Positions 7,437 to 14,505 are shown, counted from the stretch's first letter. The stretch is DNA of 17,881 bases from Bacteroidota bacterium (GCA_023400335.1 JAEXFF010000280.1:1-17881); one strand, 5' to 3'. Translations and numbers: made by a program. Notes: generated by a model not told the origin, from the sequence alone.

Positions 7437-8399
7437 TTATTTTTTTAATTCATTCCATACCAGAGCGGCTGCTCCATAAATGGCCGCATTCTTATCCAGT
7501 TGGGAAGGTAGTATTTTAACTTTATTGGAGAATATTTTCAATAAATTGATTTCCATATGATCTTTGGTGGGTTCGAAAAGCAGAGCACCTGCTTTGGCTA
7601 ATCCGCCGAATAAAAAGATGGCTTCCGGACTAGTAATGGCTACTGCATTTGCTAATGCTTCTCCCAGCATTTTTCCCGTGTATTTAAACGTATTGATAGC
7701 GATCATATCTCCTTTTTCCGCTGCTTCTGCAACAATTTTGGCTGTCATTTCATTGAAGGGTATCGTACGCAATTCACTTGGATAATTATATTTTGCCATC
7801 ATTTTATAGGCAGTTCTCTTTACTCCTGTGGCAGAAACATAGGTTTCCAGACAGCCTTGACGACCGCAACCGCATTGCCTGCCGTTGGGGGAAACAATAA
7901 TATGCCCTAATTCTCCTGCGAAACCGTCATGTCCGTATATCAATTCTCCGTTCGCAACAAAACCGCTGCCTAAACCCGTGCCTAAGGTAACCATAATGAA
8001 ATTTTTCATGCCCTTGGTCCCGCCATAAATCATTTCTCCTATGGCCGCTGCATTGGCATCGTTAGTCAGATAAATGGGAAGAGCCGGGTAATATTCTTTC
8101 ATCATGTCGCATAAAGGAATGACATCGTGCCATCTCAGGTTGGGAGCAAATTCGATGGAACCTTTGTAGTAGTTTCCGTTCGGAGCACCGATCCCGATTC
8201 CCACCATCTCTAATTCATCCCGCAACGGATCTAAAACTTTTTCTATTTCCAGATATAATTCTTTTAAATAATCGTTGATATCTTCGTGTTTTTGCGTTTC
8301 AATATTGCCGTCTGCAAGATAATTTCCTTCTCTGTCGATAAACCCGAAAGTTGTATTCGTTCCACCAATGTCAATACCTAATGCTACTTGTTTTTTCAT
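7437..8399 (-). CDS. ROK-family sugar kinase (glucokinase-like, 320 aa)
   Basis: This ROK-family kinase probably phosphorylates glucose or a related hexose (mannose, fructose, N-acetylated sugars) with ATP in the cytoplasm. Seen: the phosphate-binding loop DIGGTNTTFGF at 10-20, the catalytic Asp in NDANAAA at 113-119 (D114), GTGLGSG at 140-146, and the ROK zinc site with H166 and the cysteines of CGCGRQGC at 176-183. The length is standard and no N-terminal DNA-binding domain is present, so it is a kinase and not a NagC/XylR repressor. The neighbour downstream is a GH92 mannosidase, which fits a sugar-salvage pair, but the substrate is not determined. Possible promoters and a terminator lie in the 298-bp gap upstream. 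Confidence 0.93.
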   Translation of the reverse strand: MKKQVALGIDIGGTNTTFGFIDREGNYLADGNIETQKHEDINDYLKELYLEIEKVLDPLRDELEMVGIGIGAPNGNYYKGSIEFAPNLRWHDVIPLCDMMKEYYPALPIYLTNDANAAAIGEMIYGGTKGMKNFIMVTLGTGLGSGFVANGELIYGHDGFAGELGHIIVSPNGRQCGCGRQGCLETYVSATGVKRTAYKMMAKYNYPSELRTIPFNEMTAKIVAEAAEKGDMIAINTFKYTGKMLGEALANAVAITSPEAIFLFGGLAKAGALLFEPTKDHMEINLLKIFSNKVKILPSQLDKNAAIYGAAALVWNELKK

Positions 8400-8463
8400 A
8401 ATTATTTATCTTTATTTAATGTTGTTGTGTTTAGACGATAACGTTTTCACGCTGTAAATATAG

Positions 8464-8497
8464 AAAAAAAATAAGAGACCGTAAACGATCTCTTATT
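8464..8497 (-). terminator. Rho-independent terminator, minus strand
   Basis: On the minus strand a perfect 9-bp stem (8489-8497 with 8470-8478, arms tctcttatt/aataagaga in plus-strand reading) has a 10-nt loop and runs straight into a T tract (8470-8464). It lies about 200 nt past the trmN6 stop and about 65 nt before the ROK start. It either ends the trmN6 transcript or, if the TAnnTTTG boxes at 8574 or 8669 are used, sits in the ROK leader as an attenuator. Confidence 0.65.
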
Positions 8498-8572
8498 AAT
8501 TACTAACTACTAACCTAAACATACAAACTTATGAAAAAAAAACGTCTTTGTTAGATGACTGTTTTTATAGGA
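8498..8572 (+). other. Plus-strand leader-like stretch with a 7-codon ORF (possible SusC-gene relic)
   Basis: After the hairpin at 8470-8497 the plus strand reads aattactaactactaacc, then taaacatacaaactt, then ATG (8531) and nine A's, encoding MKKKRLC and stopping at TAG (8552-8554). A short ATG ORF (17 codons) starts directly after that stop. A-rich 5' leaders with repeated actaac units followed by ATGAAAAAA resemble, by recall, the start of SusC/TonB-receptor genes in Bacteroidales. Nothing downstream looks like the rest of a receptor. It could be a relic, a leader peptide or chance. Confidence 0.3.
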
Positions 8573-8573
8573 A

Positions 8574-8581
8574 CAAATATA
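8574..8581 (-). promoter_or_regulatory. Bacteroidota -7 box (TATATTTG) upstream of the ROK gene
   Basis: The minus strand reads TATATTTG, an exact TAnnTTTG match, in the gap between trmN6 and the ROK kinase. A start near 8567 would give a leader of about 170 nt that includes the terminator at 8464-8497. The -33 region is T-rich but has no clear TTTG. Confidence 0.4.
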
Positions 8582-8668
8582 GAGGAAAGAAATAAAAGAA
8601 AAGGTTAATGGAAAGTTAAATATTTAAGATAGTAAGAAGTAAAAATATATAAATTACTTAATTAAAAT

Positions 8669-8676
8669 CAAAGATA
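8669..8676 (-). promoter_or_regulatory. Second -7 box (TATCTTTG) in the trmN6-ROK gap
   Basis: The minus strand reads TATCTTTG, 21 bp past the trmN6 stop. It could be an alternative promoter for the ROK gene. The surrounding DNA is very AT-rich, so a chance match is possible. Confidence 0.3.
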
Positions 8677-8697
8677 GTTGACTTTTAATTTTATAGC

Positions 8698-9402
8698 TTA
8701 CAGGTTCAGATAAAATTCACGGGTTAGCTCTGTATATTCCGGACTATATTGGTGGCGGCTCAGTTCCAGAAGAATATCGTTTGTTACAACTGTTTTTCCG
8801 GTGCGGCTGAATTCAAGGAGTTTTCTTTTGGGAGCTTTTGCCGGAGTGGGAAGTACCCGGGTGATGCGTGATAGATGGAAATGCATTGATGCTGCTTTTG
8901 AAATTAATGCATCGGCTTCCTGGCAAGGGAGGATTAAACTGAATTTACCTTGGGGGTGTAATAACCGGTCTGCTGCTTTTAGTAAATCTTCGTGGGTAAA
9001 ATCCTGACAATGTCTGGCCAAAGTCCTATTCGGAGAAGGAGTAGGGGTGGAGCGGACGAAGAAAGGAGGGTTACACAGAATGTGTTCGTAAAGTCGGGAA
9101 GGGAAAAAGTCAAAAATAGAAAGGTGAAAGATAGAAACACTATTCCGCCAGGGACTTTGCAGGACATTTTCTATGGCTTGCTGACAAGCCAGGGGGTCGA
9201 TTTCGACGGCATCGATATGCGCATGGGGATTGCGCTGAGCTGCCATTAAAGCTATGAGTCCTGTACCTGTTCCTATATCCAGAATAGAAGAAGCCGTTTT
9301 CAGTTCGGCCCAAGCCCCCAATAATACTCCGTCGGTTCCGACCTTCATAGCCGTTTGAGATTGTTGGATCGTAAATTTTTTAAACTGGAAATAATCGTTC
9401 AT
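8698..9402 (-). CDS. trmN6: tRNA1(Val) (adenine(37)-N6)-methyltransferase
   Basis: This is a SAM-dependent methyltransferase of the TrmN6 (YfiC) family, which methylates N6 of A37 in tRNA-Val. Seen: the early FxFKxFxIxQ pattern (FQFKKFTIQQ at 5-14) followed by KVGTDGVLLGAW at 20-31, the SAM loop LDIGTGTGLI at 41-50, the acidic end of the next strand (VEID, 66-69), and the catalytic NPPFF at 111-115. The length (234) is normal. No exact TAnnTTTG box is seen in the 317 bp upstream. It stands alone, with unrelated genes on both sides. Confidence 0.92.
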   Translation of the reverse strand: MNDYFQFKKFTIQQSQTAMKVGTDGVLLGAWAELKTASSILDIGTGTGLIALMAAQRNPHAHIDAVEIDPLACQQAIENVLQSPWRNSVSIFHLSIFDFFPSRLYEHILCNPPFFVRSTPTPSPNRTLARHCQDFTHEDLLKAADRLLHPQGKFSLILPCQEADALISKAASMHFHLSRITRVLPTPAKAPKRKLLEFSRTGKTVVTNDILLELSRHQYSPEYTELTREFYLNL

Positions 9403-9640
9403 AAGGCGGAAATATCCTGAATAATAAACTGGAATTCATTTCTCCGGACGCATGCTGAAAATATTTCGTCCTTTTTTTCGGTAAAGAATCGATTGTCTGA
9501 TCTTTATTTTTTGATTCAGGAATGTGTTGAAGACCTCTTTTCCTTCCATCAGCTTCCGGGAAAAACCAGGTAACCGATGATAAGAACATTTTCACATTTA
9601 AACTTTAAACCTGACTCTAAATTATCGTTTTATGCTTTCC
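9403..9640. other. Gene-free interval upstream of trmN6
   Basis: I see no convincing gene here. A 71-codon GTG-start reading frame on the minus strand (9380-9595) overlaps the trmN6 start by 23 bp and has no recognisable domain. The stretch at 9584-9611 contains gaacattttcacatttaaac, related to the AAATGT-type repeats at 14506 and 17832. The trmN6 promoter must lie here but shows no exact consensus. Confidence 0.5.
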
Positions 9641-9703
9641 AAAAAAAACCGATGTATAAATAAACGGAATTTTTCAAAAAGCTTCCGTTATGTATACATC
9701 GGT
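9641..9703 (-). terminator. Strong Rho-independent terminator of the DUF5606 gene
   Basis: An 11-bp outer stem (9648-9658 accgatgtata with 9693-9703 tatacatcggt) encloses a 7-bp inner stem (aacggaa 9663-9669 with ttccgtt 9683-9689). On the minus strand the structure runs into eight T's (9648-9641). It begins 17 nt after the DUF5606 stop. Confidence 0.88.
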
Positions 9704-9719
9704 AATCAGCTTGGGTATA

Positions 9720-10127
9720 TTACTCTGCTTTGGGAGTTTCTTCTTCAAAATTTAACATTTTCTTTTCTGCCAACAGATTGTACCACTGGATAATTTTTTT
9801 CATATCCGATACATACACTCTGTCGTGATCATATTCAGGCAGGACTTCTTCGAAGTAAGCCAAAATTTTTTCTGTATCTGATTTATGGGGTAATGTTTGG
9901 GCTCCGTTTTCTTTTTCGAAGATCCTTTTTAATACTTCTTTAAGAGGCATATCTTCATTTTCTGTATAAATGGAAATATCTTCTAAAGCGATGATTTTAG
10001 AATTGGAATAAGCTGCAAAACGTTTTCCGTCTAGAAGCGATTCTACAATAATAGCGTTAGAAGTATTGTTGATGAGCTTGTAAAGTCCCGGTTTCCCTGA
10101 AATGGATAAAATTTCTTTTAACATCAT
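9720..10127 (-). CDS. DUF5606 family protein (135 aa)
   Basis: This is a small, soluble, probably cytoplasmic protein of a Bacteroidota-specific family of unknown function. Seen: the family's N-terminus LKEILSISGKPGLYKLI, then IIVESLLDGKRFAAY, LEDISIYTENED and a C-terminal KKIIQWYNLLAEK. No signal peptide, membrane segment or catalytic motif is visible. The start is either of two adjacent ATGs (10127 or 10124). It has its own TAnnTTTG box about 35 nt upstream and a strong terminator 17 nt downstream, so it looks like a single-gene transcript. No function can be assigned. Confidence 0.88.
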   Translation of the reverse strand: MMLKEILSISGKPGLYKLINNTSNAIIVESLLDGKRFAAYSNSKIIALEDISIYTENEDMPLKEVLKRIFEKENGAQTLPHKSDTEKILAYFEEVLPEYDHDRVYVSDMKKIIQWYNLLAEKKMLNFEEETPKAE

Positions 10128-10161
10128 GGTACAAAATTTATTCGTTTGTTAAAACAGTTTG

Positions 10162-10169
10162 CAAAAATA
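10162..10169 (-). promoter_or_regulatory. Bacteroidota -7 box (TATTTTTG) for the DUF5606 gene
   Basis: The minus strand reads TATTTTTG, an exact TAnnTTTG match, 34 bp upstream of the start. It implies a leader of about 30 nt. No clear -33 element. The rest of the 146-bp gap holds no gene that I can support. Confidence 0.55.
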
Positions 10170-10273
10170 AGAAAGAATTTATTTGTTTCGTGATTTTTAA
10201 GTCTGAATTTTACTTTTTCTATCGGAATTCCTTGTGCCTGTTTTTCTTTGAAACCTGTTGTAAAGAGAAGTAC

Positions 10274-11005
10274 TTAATTGAGCCCCCTTTGTTTTTTGAT
10301 TTTTTCGTAAGCCAGATTAATCATTGTAAATTTATCTTCTGCTGCTTTCCGGATATCTTCGCCCAGATGTCCAACCTTATCCGGGTGGTTTTCAAAAGCC
10401 ATTTTCCGGTATGCCTTTTTCACTTCCTCGTCAGTGGCATTTGAATTTATTCCCAGCGTTTGATAAGCGGAATCGAGGTCGTTATAGTACATGGATTTAA
10501 GGGAATTAAACGTGGTGCGGTCGATTCCCAATAAGGATGAAATGTTTTCCAATAAACGGATTTCATTATTGCAGACCTGACCGTCCGATTGCGCTAAGCC
10601 GAAAAGGAAATACAAAAGCTGAATACGGGAAGGATGATCCATATTCATGCGGATTTGTTGGCAAACTTCTGCTAAGGGGATCTCCTGGGTGCTCAGTTTT
10701 TTGATCATTCCCAGGGCTTCCAGAGTGGCTTCTTCTCCGAAATTGTTTTTTAGAAAGCTCTTTACATAATTCAGTTCATTGCGGGTAATTTTGCCGTCGG
10801 CTTTCATGATGGCCGTTGCTAACACCGTCAGACTGAACATAAAATCACCCCTGCCCGTAGAATAAGGGGTTTGTCCGCCTGTATTCTGTACTGTAACATT
10901 TGCATTATCCAGTACAGATCCCATAAAAAGACCGAACAGGGCTCCCAAAGGACCTCCCAGTACAAAGCCTAATCCTGCGCCAATCCATTTACCATATTTT
11001 GCCAT
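10274..11005 (-). CDS. TerB-like and J-domain co-chaperone (DjlA-like, 243 aa)
   Basis: This two-domain protein is related to DjlA. Seen: a glycine-rich hydrophobic N-terminus at 8-33 (GAGLGFVLGGPLGALFGLFM), probably a membrane-associating glycine-zipper segment; a TerB/tellurite-resistance-like helical domain from about 55 to 170 with two ADGxI/SDGQV metal-site-like repeats (residues 69-73 and 140-144); and a C-terminal J domain from about 178 to 240 with the HPD motif at 207-209. The J domain should stimulate the ATPase of DnaK; the TerB part may sense or bind metal or partners. A -7 box lies 28 bp upstream, overlapping the coaE stop. It is transcribed in the same direction as coaE and the DUF5606 gene. 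Confidence 0.9.
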   Translation of the reverse strand: MAKYGKWIGAGLGFVLGGPLGALFGLFMGSVLDNANVTVQNTGGQTPYSTGRGDFMFSLTVLATAIMKADGKITRNELNYVKSFLKNNFGEEATLEALGMIKKLSTQEIPLAEVCQQIRMNMDHPSRIQLLYFLFGLAQSDGQVCNNEIRLLENISSLLGIDRTTFNSLKSMYYNDLDSAYQTLGINSNATDEEVKKAYRKMAFENHPDKVGHLGEDIRKAAEDKFTMINLAYEKIKKQRGLN

Positions 11006-11033
11006 TGTGTTTGTTTTATTGATTTTCTTGTTA

Positions 11034-11041
11034 CAAAGTTA
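11034..11041 (-). promoter_or_regulatory. Bacteroidota -7 box (TAACTTTG) for the TerB/J gene
   Basis: The minus strand reads TAACTTTG, an exact TAnnTTTG match, overlapping the last codons of coaE. It implies a leader of about 20 nt for the TerB/J-domain gene. The same octamer occurs upstream of the AMP nucleosidase gene. Confidence 0.55.
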
Positions 11042-11644
11042 TATACTTTCGGGAGATCTGAGGTATTTTGATTCTATTCTTTTAACGATTTCTATTGTTT
11101 GCCGGGTAATATCCAGATTCCGGTCGGTATAAATGACATAATCGGACCGCCGGCATTTTTCTTCGTCCTCCCATTGGTTTTTTATTCTTTCCATTACTTT
11201 TTCCGGGGTAGTTCCGTCCCGTTGGGTAACCCTTTTTATCCGGGTTTCCAGAGAGGCATAAATACAGATAATAATGTCGAAATAAGGGATTAAATCCGCT
11301 TCAAAAAGTATAGCGGATTCGAAAAATACCAACTTTTTATGCTGTTGTTTGCTCCAGGAAGCAAAATCTGCTAATACGACGGGATGCACAATATGATTGA
11401 CAAAAGAGAGTGCACTTTTGTCCTGAAAGATGATATCGGAGAATTTTTTTTTATTCAATATTCCTTGTTCGTAAATAGAATCTCCGAATTTGTCTGTAAG
11501 GGCTTTGCGGATAGAGGGATGGGAATTGATTAAAGTGGAAGCCCGGGTATCGGCTATATAGACCGGATAACCCTTATTTCCGAGAATTGAAGCGATGGTC
11601 GTCTTGCCTGAACCAATACCTCCTGTAATACCTATTCGTAACAT
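11039..11644 (-). CDS. coaE: Dephospho-CoA kinase
   Basis: CoaE carries out the last step of coenzyme A synthesis, ATP-dependent 3'-phosphorylation of dephospho-CoA in the cytoplasm. Seen: the P-loop GGIGSGKT at 8-15 near the N-terminus, the following ADTRAS region with the substrate Asp, IVHPVV around residues 85-90, and the lid-region QRDGTTPEKVMERI. The length (201) is standard. It lies 26 bp after the YbbR-like gene, in a Bacteroidota block yajC-ybbR-coaE, and is probably co-transcribed with it. Confidence 0.96.
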   Translation of the reverse strand: MLRIGITGGIGSGKTTIASILGNKGYPVYIADTRASTLINSHPSIRKALTDKFGDSIYEQGILNKKKFSDIIFQDKSALSFVNHIVHPVVLADFASWSKQQHKKLVFFESAILFEADLIPYFDIIICIYASLETRIKRVTQRDGTTPEKVMERIKNQWEDEEKCRRSDYVIYTDRNLDITRQTIEIVKRIESKYLRSPESI

Positions 11645-11670
11645 TTATTGTCCGTAATTAATGAACCGGA

Positions 11671-12657
11671 TTAGCGATTCTTTTTTTCCAGAATATATTC
11701 GACTTTTTGAGGAGTATAACTCAGATTTTTTATAAATGAGGGTATTTTTACAATTTCTACCGGTAAATAAGAAGAATTTGGAGTTTGGGAATAATTTACG
11801 ATAAATTCAAAATCTTTATCCGTGACCTTATCATACCGGCTTAAACCTATTTCATAGCTAATGTCAACTGTGTTCGGGAATAATTTAATGTTGAGTGAAT
11901 CCGGTAAATTCCAAACAGAAATCGGAATATTGCGTTTGGCTTCGGTGAACCGTTCTAATTCGATGTTTATTTTCACACTTTTTTCTTCTGCAGAAAAGTT
12001 TGGGGGAAAATCGAGATCGATTGTACGGGAAAGATTTTTACTGATTTCCCCGGCTTTCCATATTTCAGTAGGAATATAGCTTAATGTATCCATCATGGAA
12101 GCAGGACCGCTGACCAGGATACTATCCGGAACGGCGGTAATTTCATCTTTGAGTATGTGTTGTTTTTTCAATGAATAATCCACTACAGGTTTTACCGGGA
12201 TCATCTTTGTTACTGCATGGGAAAATTTAAAATAGATTTCTTCTGGTTTAATATTTAATAATTTGATATCCGAGTTGAGCTGGTTATTAATTCTGTCTTT
12301 AATTGTACTCAGTTTTAAAGTATATTCCAGGATATTGTCTTTTTCCAGCATATAATTGCTGTAAGAATTAATGTCCAGATTGATGGGTAAAAAAGACGTA
12401 CTGATACGGTATCCGACCAGTGTAAACCCTTTGGCTTTTACTTCCAAAGTGATATCGGAAGGTAATTCGGATACCAGATATTTCCCTTTCGGAAGGTCCG
12501 TATAGCGGACAGGATAAGAAATCTCACTTGTGTATTCTTTATTCAGCGCATTTAAAAACCATAAAATAGCTGCAATAATTACACATATTGTGTAACTGAG
12601 GATATTCCGGTCGATACGGATATCCCGGTTTTTAAAATAAGACCATTTCATTTTCAT
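11671..12657 (-). CDS. YbbR-like (CdaR-type) membrane-anchored protein (328 aa)
   Basis: This is a YbbR-domain protein with one N-terminal membrane segment (about residues 19-37, ILSYTICVIIAAILWFLNAL) and a large extracytoplasmic part of repeated YbbR-type beta domains, seen as recurring VSGPxS and leucine/valine-rich strand patterns. In Firmicutes the related CdaR controls the c-di-AMP cyclase CdaA; in Bacteroidota the role is less clear and no cyclase gene is adjacent here. I chose the ATG at 12657; a TTG two codons earlier (12663) is in frame but unlikely. Its neighbours are yajC upstream (95 bp, with a large inverted repeat) and coaE downstream (26 bp). Confidence 0.85.
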   Translation of the reverse strand: MKMKWSYFKNRDIRIDRNILSYTICVIIAAILWFLNALNKEYTSEISYPVRYTDLPKGKYLVSELPSDITLEVKAKGFTLVGYRISTSFLPINLDINSYSNYMLEKDNILEYTLKLSTIKDRINNQLNSDIKLLNIKPEEIYFKFSHAVTKMIPVKPVVDYSLKKQHILKDEITAVPDSILVSGPASMMDTLSYIPTEIWKAGEISKNLSRTIDLDFPPNFSAEEKSVKINIELERFTEAKRNIPISVWNLPDSLNIKLFPNTVDISYEIGLSRYDKVTDKDFEFIVNYSQTPNSSYLPVEIVKIPSFIKNLSYTPQKVEYILEKKNR

Positions 12658-12672
12658 GTGCAAAATAAAGTC

Positions 12673-12723
12673 TCGGATTTACGATTTTGATTCTGAAATT
12701 CAAAGTCAAAATTATAAATCCGA
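12673..12723. repeat. 20-bp imperfect inverted repeat between yajC and ybbR
   Basis: The arms 12673-12692 and 12704-12723 pair at 17 of 20 positions (outer 8 bp tcggattt/aaatccga perfect, inner attttga/tcaaaat perfect) around an 11-nt centre. In mRNA the hairpin begins 28 nt past the yajC stop and ends 15 nt before the ybbR ATG. No U-tract follows on the minus strand. A TAnnTTTG match (TAATTTTG, 12714-12707) lies in the right arm and could be a weak internal promoter. Confidence 0.55.
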
Positions 12724-12751
12724 AGAGTAGATATGTCAAAAATGTCTCCTT

Positions 12752-13069
12752 TTATTTGGCAGGAGTAGCATCTGTCATATCTTTAATAACAGCTGATTTG
12801 TCTACTTTCAAACGGACTCCGCCTTCTACTTCCATGATAATAGCATATTCCTGAATTTCAGCAACTTTTCCGTAAATTCCTCCAGTTGTTACAATTTTAT
12901 CTCCCTTTTGCAAAGCCTCTCTGAACTTTTTCAATTCTTTTTGCCTTTTCATTTGCGGTCTGATCATAAAAAGCCAGAATACTACGATTATTAAAATCAG
13001 GGGTAAAAAACTCATTAAACCACTGCCTTGGGGCTGTGTTTCTAGTACAATCATAAAAAATGTGTTCAT
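12752..13069 (-). CDS. yajC: Sec translocon accessory subunit YajC
   Basis: YajC is the small inner-membrane partner of SecDF in protein export. Seen: a short N-terminal stretch outside, one membrane segment at about 18-36 (MSFLPLILIIVVFWLFMI) followed at once by the conserved RPQMKRQKE, and the cytoplasmic KGDKIVTTGGIYGKV at 55-69. The length (105) is normal. It belongs to the block DUF1573-yajC-ybbR-coaE. The 118-bp gap upstream shows no exact TAnnTTTG box. Confidence 0.95.
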   Translation of the reverse strand: MNTFFMIVLETQPQGSGLMSFLPLILIIVVFWLFMIRPQMKRQKELKKFREALQKGDKIVTTGGIYGKVAEIQEYAIIMEVEGGVRLKVDKSAVIKDMTDATPAK

Positions 13070-13187
13070 AATCTTGGTTTGTTTTAAATTATCGTAATCT
13101 ACTGTATATGATTCGATTACAAATCGTTTTGTTTTTAATTTATCTCTATTTCTCCCTTATATGTTCCGGTTTATTTGCGGAATCTTC

Positions 13188-13646
13188 TCATTGTCCGGAA
13201 CGGCTGTCCTGTATATCGGCTGTAAATTTTAAGGTAATTACTTTTTCCGGAACATTTGCAAATATACGGATTTCTTTGTATTGTTTACCGTATCTGCCGG
13301 AAGAGTTAAAAGCTATTTCTAATTTTCCTTCTTTTCCGGGGGCTATCGGCTCTTTCGGATAATCAGCCGTTGTACATCCGCAGCTGGTTTGTATATTTTT
13401 GATGATGAGAGGATGATTACCTGTATTTTTAAAATAGTAGGTGTGGGTGACTGTTTCGCCTGAAGTGATTTTTCCAAAGTTGAATGCTGGCTGTACAAAT
13501 TCGATTTGAGTATTTTCCTGTGGATCAGTGGACTGTTTTGATTTATTTTGACAGGATCCGAAAGATAAAACAGATAAAAGACAGAAAACAGATATTCTGC
13601 AGATATAACCTCCGGAATTTCTTTTTGTACATGGAAAAATTTTCAT
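13188..13646 (-). CDS. DUF1573 lipoprotein (152 aa)
   Basis: This is a small exported protein with one DUF1573 domain, an Ig-like (ASPM/SPD-2/Hydin-related) beta sandwich common in Bacteroidota. Seen: a basic N-terminus, a hydrophobic segment at 16-30, a likely lipobox ending SFGSC (Cys32), then the domain from about 48 to 146 with FNFGKITSGETVTHTYYFKN and the hallmark SCGCT at 88-92. The reaction or partner is unknown; a structural or adhesion role in the envelope is possible. It begins 12 bp after the AMP nucleosidase stop and is probably on the same transcript. Next to yajC it sits among export genes, although no functional link is shown. Confidence 0.88.
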   Translation of the reverse strand: MKIFPCTKRNSGGYICRISVFCLLSVLSFGSCQNKSKQSTDPQENTQIEFVQPAFNFGKITSGETVTHTYYFKNTGNHPLIIKNIQTSCGCTTADYPKEPIAPGKEGKLEIAFNSSGRYGKQYKEIRIFANVPEKVITLKFTADIQDSRSGQ

Positions 13647-13658
13647 GGTATATAAGTA

Positions 13659-14429
13659 TTAAAATATAAGATGTTTGACAGAATAATCTTTATTTTTGAT
13701 ATTGTTCATGGTTTCTATACCGATTTCTAAATGTTGTTTTACGAATTTTTGAGTCACGTGTTTATCTGATTCGGCTGTTTTTATCCCCTCTGAAATCATA
13801 GGCCGGTCGGAGACCAACAATAAAGCTCCTGTAGGAATACGGTTGGCAAAGCCTACCGTGAAAATTGTGGCTGTTTCCATATCTACTGCCATGGCACGGG
13901 TTTTTACCAGGTATTCTTTGAAATGGTCGTCGTATTCCCATACCCTGCGGTTGGTGGTATATACGACTCCGGTATAATAATAGCGGTTGTGGTTGACAAT
14001 GATTTTGGAACAGGTTTTTTGTATGCTGAAAGCCGGTAATGCGGGGACTTCATGGGGCATATAGTCGTCAGAAGTACCTTCTCCTTTGATGGCGGCAATG
14101 GGCAGAATATAGTCTCCTACAGAAGTTTTATTTTTGAGTCCGCCGCATTTCCCCAGAAATAAGGTGGCTTCCACTTCTATGGCTGTCAGTAAATCCAGAA
14201 CGGTGGCTGCATTAGCACTTCCCATACCAAAATTGATCAAAATGACTTCTTCATGAGAAACATTCGGCATCGTCTTGTCGATACCAATAATGGGTTCATG
14301 ATACATTTCCGAAAATAAATCCAGATAATATTCGAAGTTTGTCAGTAAAATGTATTTTGGAAAATCTTTTAGTTCCCGTCCCGTATAACGGGGTAACCAA
14401 TTTTCCACTATTTCTTTTTTTGTCTTCAT
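13659..14429 (-). CDS. amn: AMP nucleosidase, short Bacteroidota form
   Basis: This is a nucleoside phosphorylase-fold enzyme annotated in Bacteroidota as AMP nucleosidase (AMP + water to adenine + ribose 5-phosphate). Seen: NFGMGSANAATVLDLL at 66-81 (phosphate/ribose loop), FLGKCGGL at 91-98, AVDMETAT at 180-187 (the Met-Glu pair that binds ribose in this fold), and VSDRP at 205-209. At 256 aa it lacks the long N-terminal domain of E. coli Amn (over 480 aa), so a different nucleotide or nucleoside specificity is possible. Its TAnnTTTG box lies 22 bp upstream. It faces away from queA across a 292-bp divergent gap. Confidence 0.9.
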   Translation of the reverse strand: MKTKKEIVENWLPRYTGRELKDFPKYILLTNFEYYLDLFSEMYHEPIIGIDKTMPNVSHEEVILINFGMGSANAATVLDLLTAIEVEATLFLGKCGGLKNKTSVGDYILPIAAIKGEGTSDDYMPHEVPALPAFSIQKTCSKIIVNHNRYYYTGVVYTTNRRVWEYDDHFKEYLVKTRAMAVDMETATIFTVGFANRIPTGALLLVSDRPMISEGIKTAESDKHVTQKFVKQHLEIGIETMNNIKNKDYSVKHLIF

Positions 14430-14450
14430 AATTCATTCCTTCCGGATTTA

Positions 14451-14458
14451 CAAAGTTA
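14451..14458 (-). promoter_or_regulatory. Bacteroidota -7 box (TAACTTTG) for amn
   Basis: The minus strand reads TAACTTTG, an exact TAnnTTTG match, 21 bp from the amn ATG. It implies a leader of about 15 nt. It is identical to the box before the TerB/J gene. Confidence 0.6.
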
Positions 14459-14505
14459 AAAAAAATATGGAATCCGAAAACAAAGGATTGGGTGGAGAAA
14501 GGTTT

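Noticed and set aside
9380..9595. 71-codon GTG-start frame on the minus strand
   Set aside because: It overlaps the trmN6 start, has a low-complexity basic composition and no known motif. It is more likely the trmN6 upstream region.
12707..12714. TAATTTTG as an independent ybbR promoter
   Set aside because: It lies in an AT-rich arm of an inverted repeat where chance matches are frequent; noted under the repeat rather than as a separate promoter.
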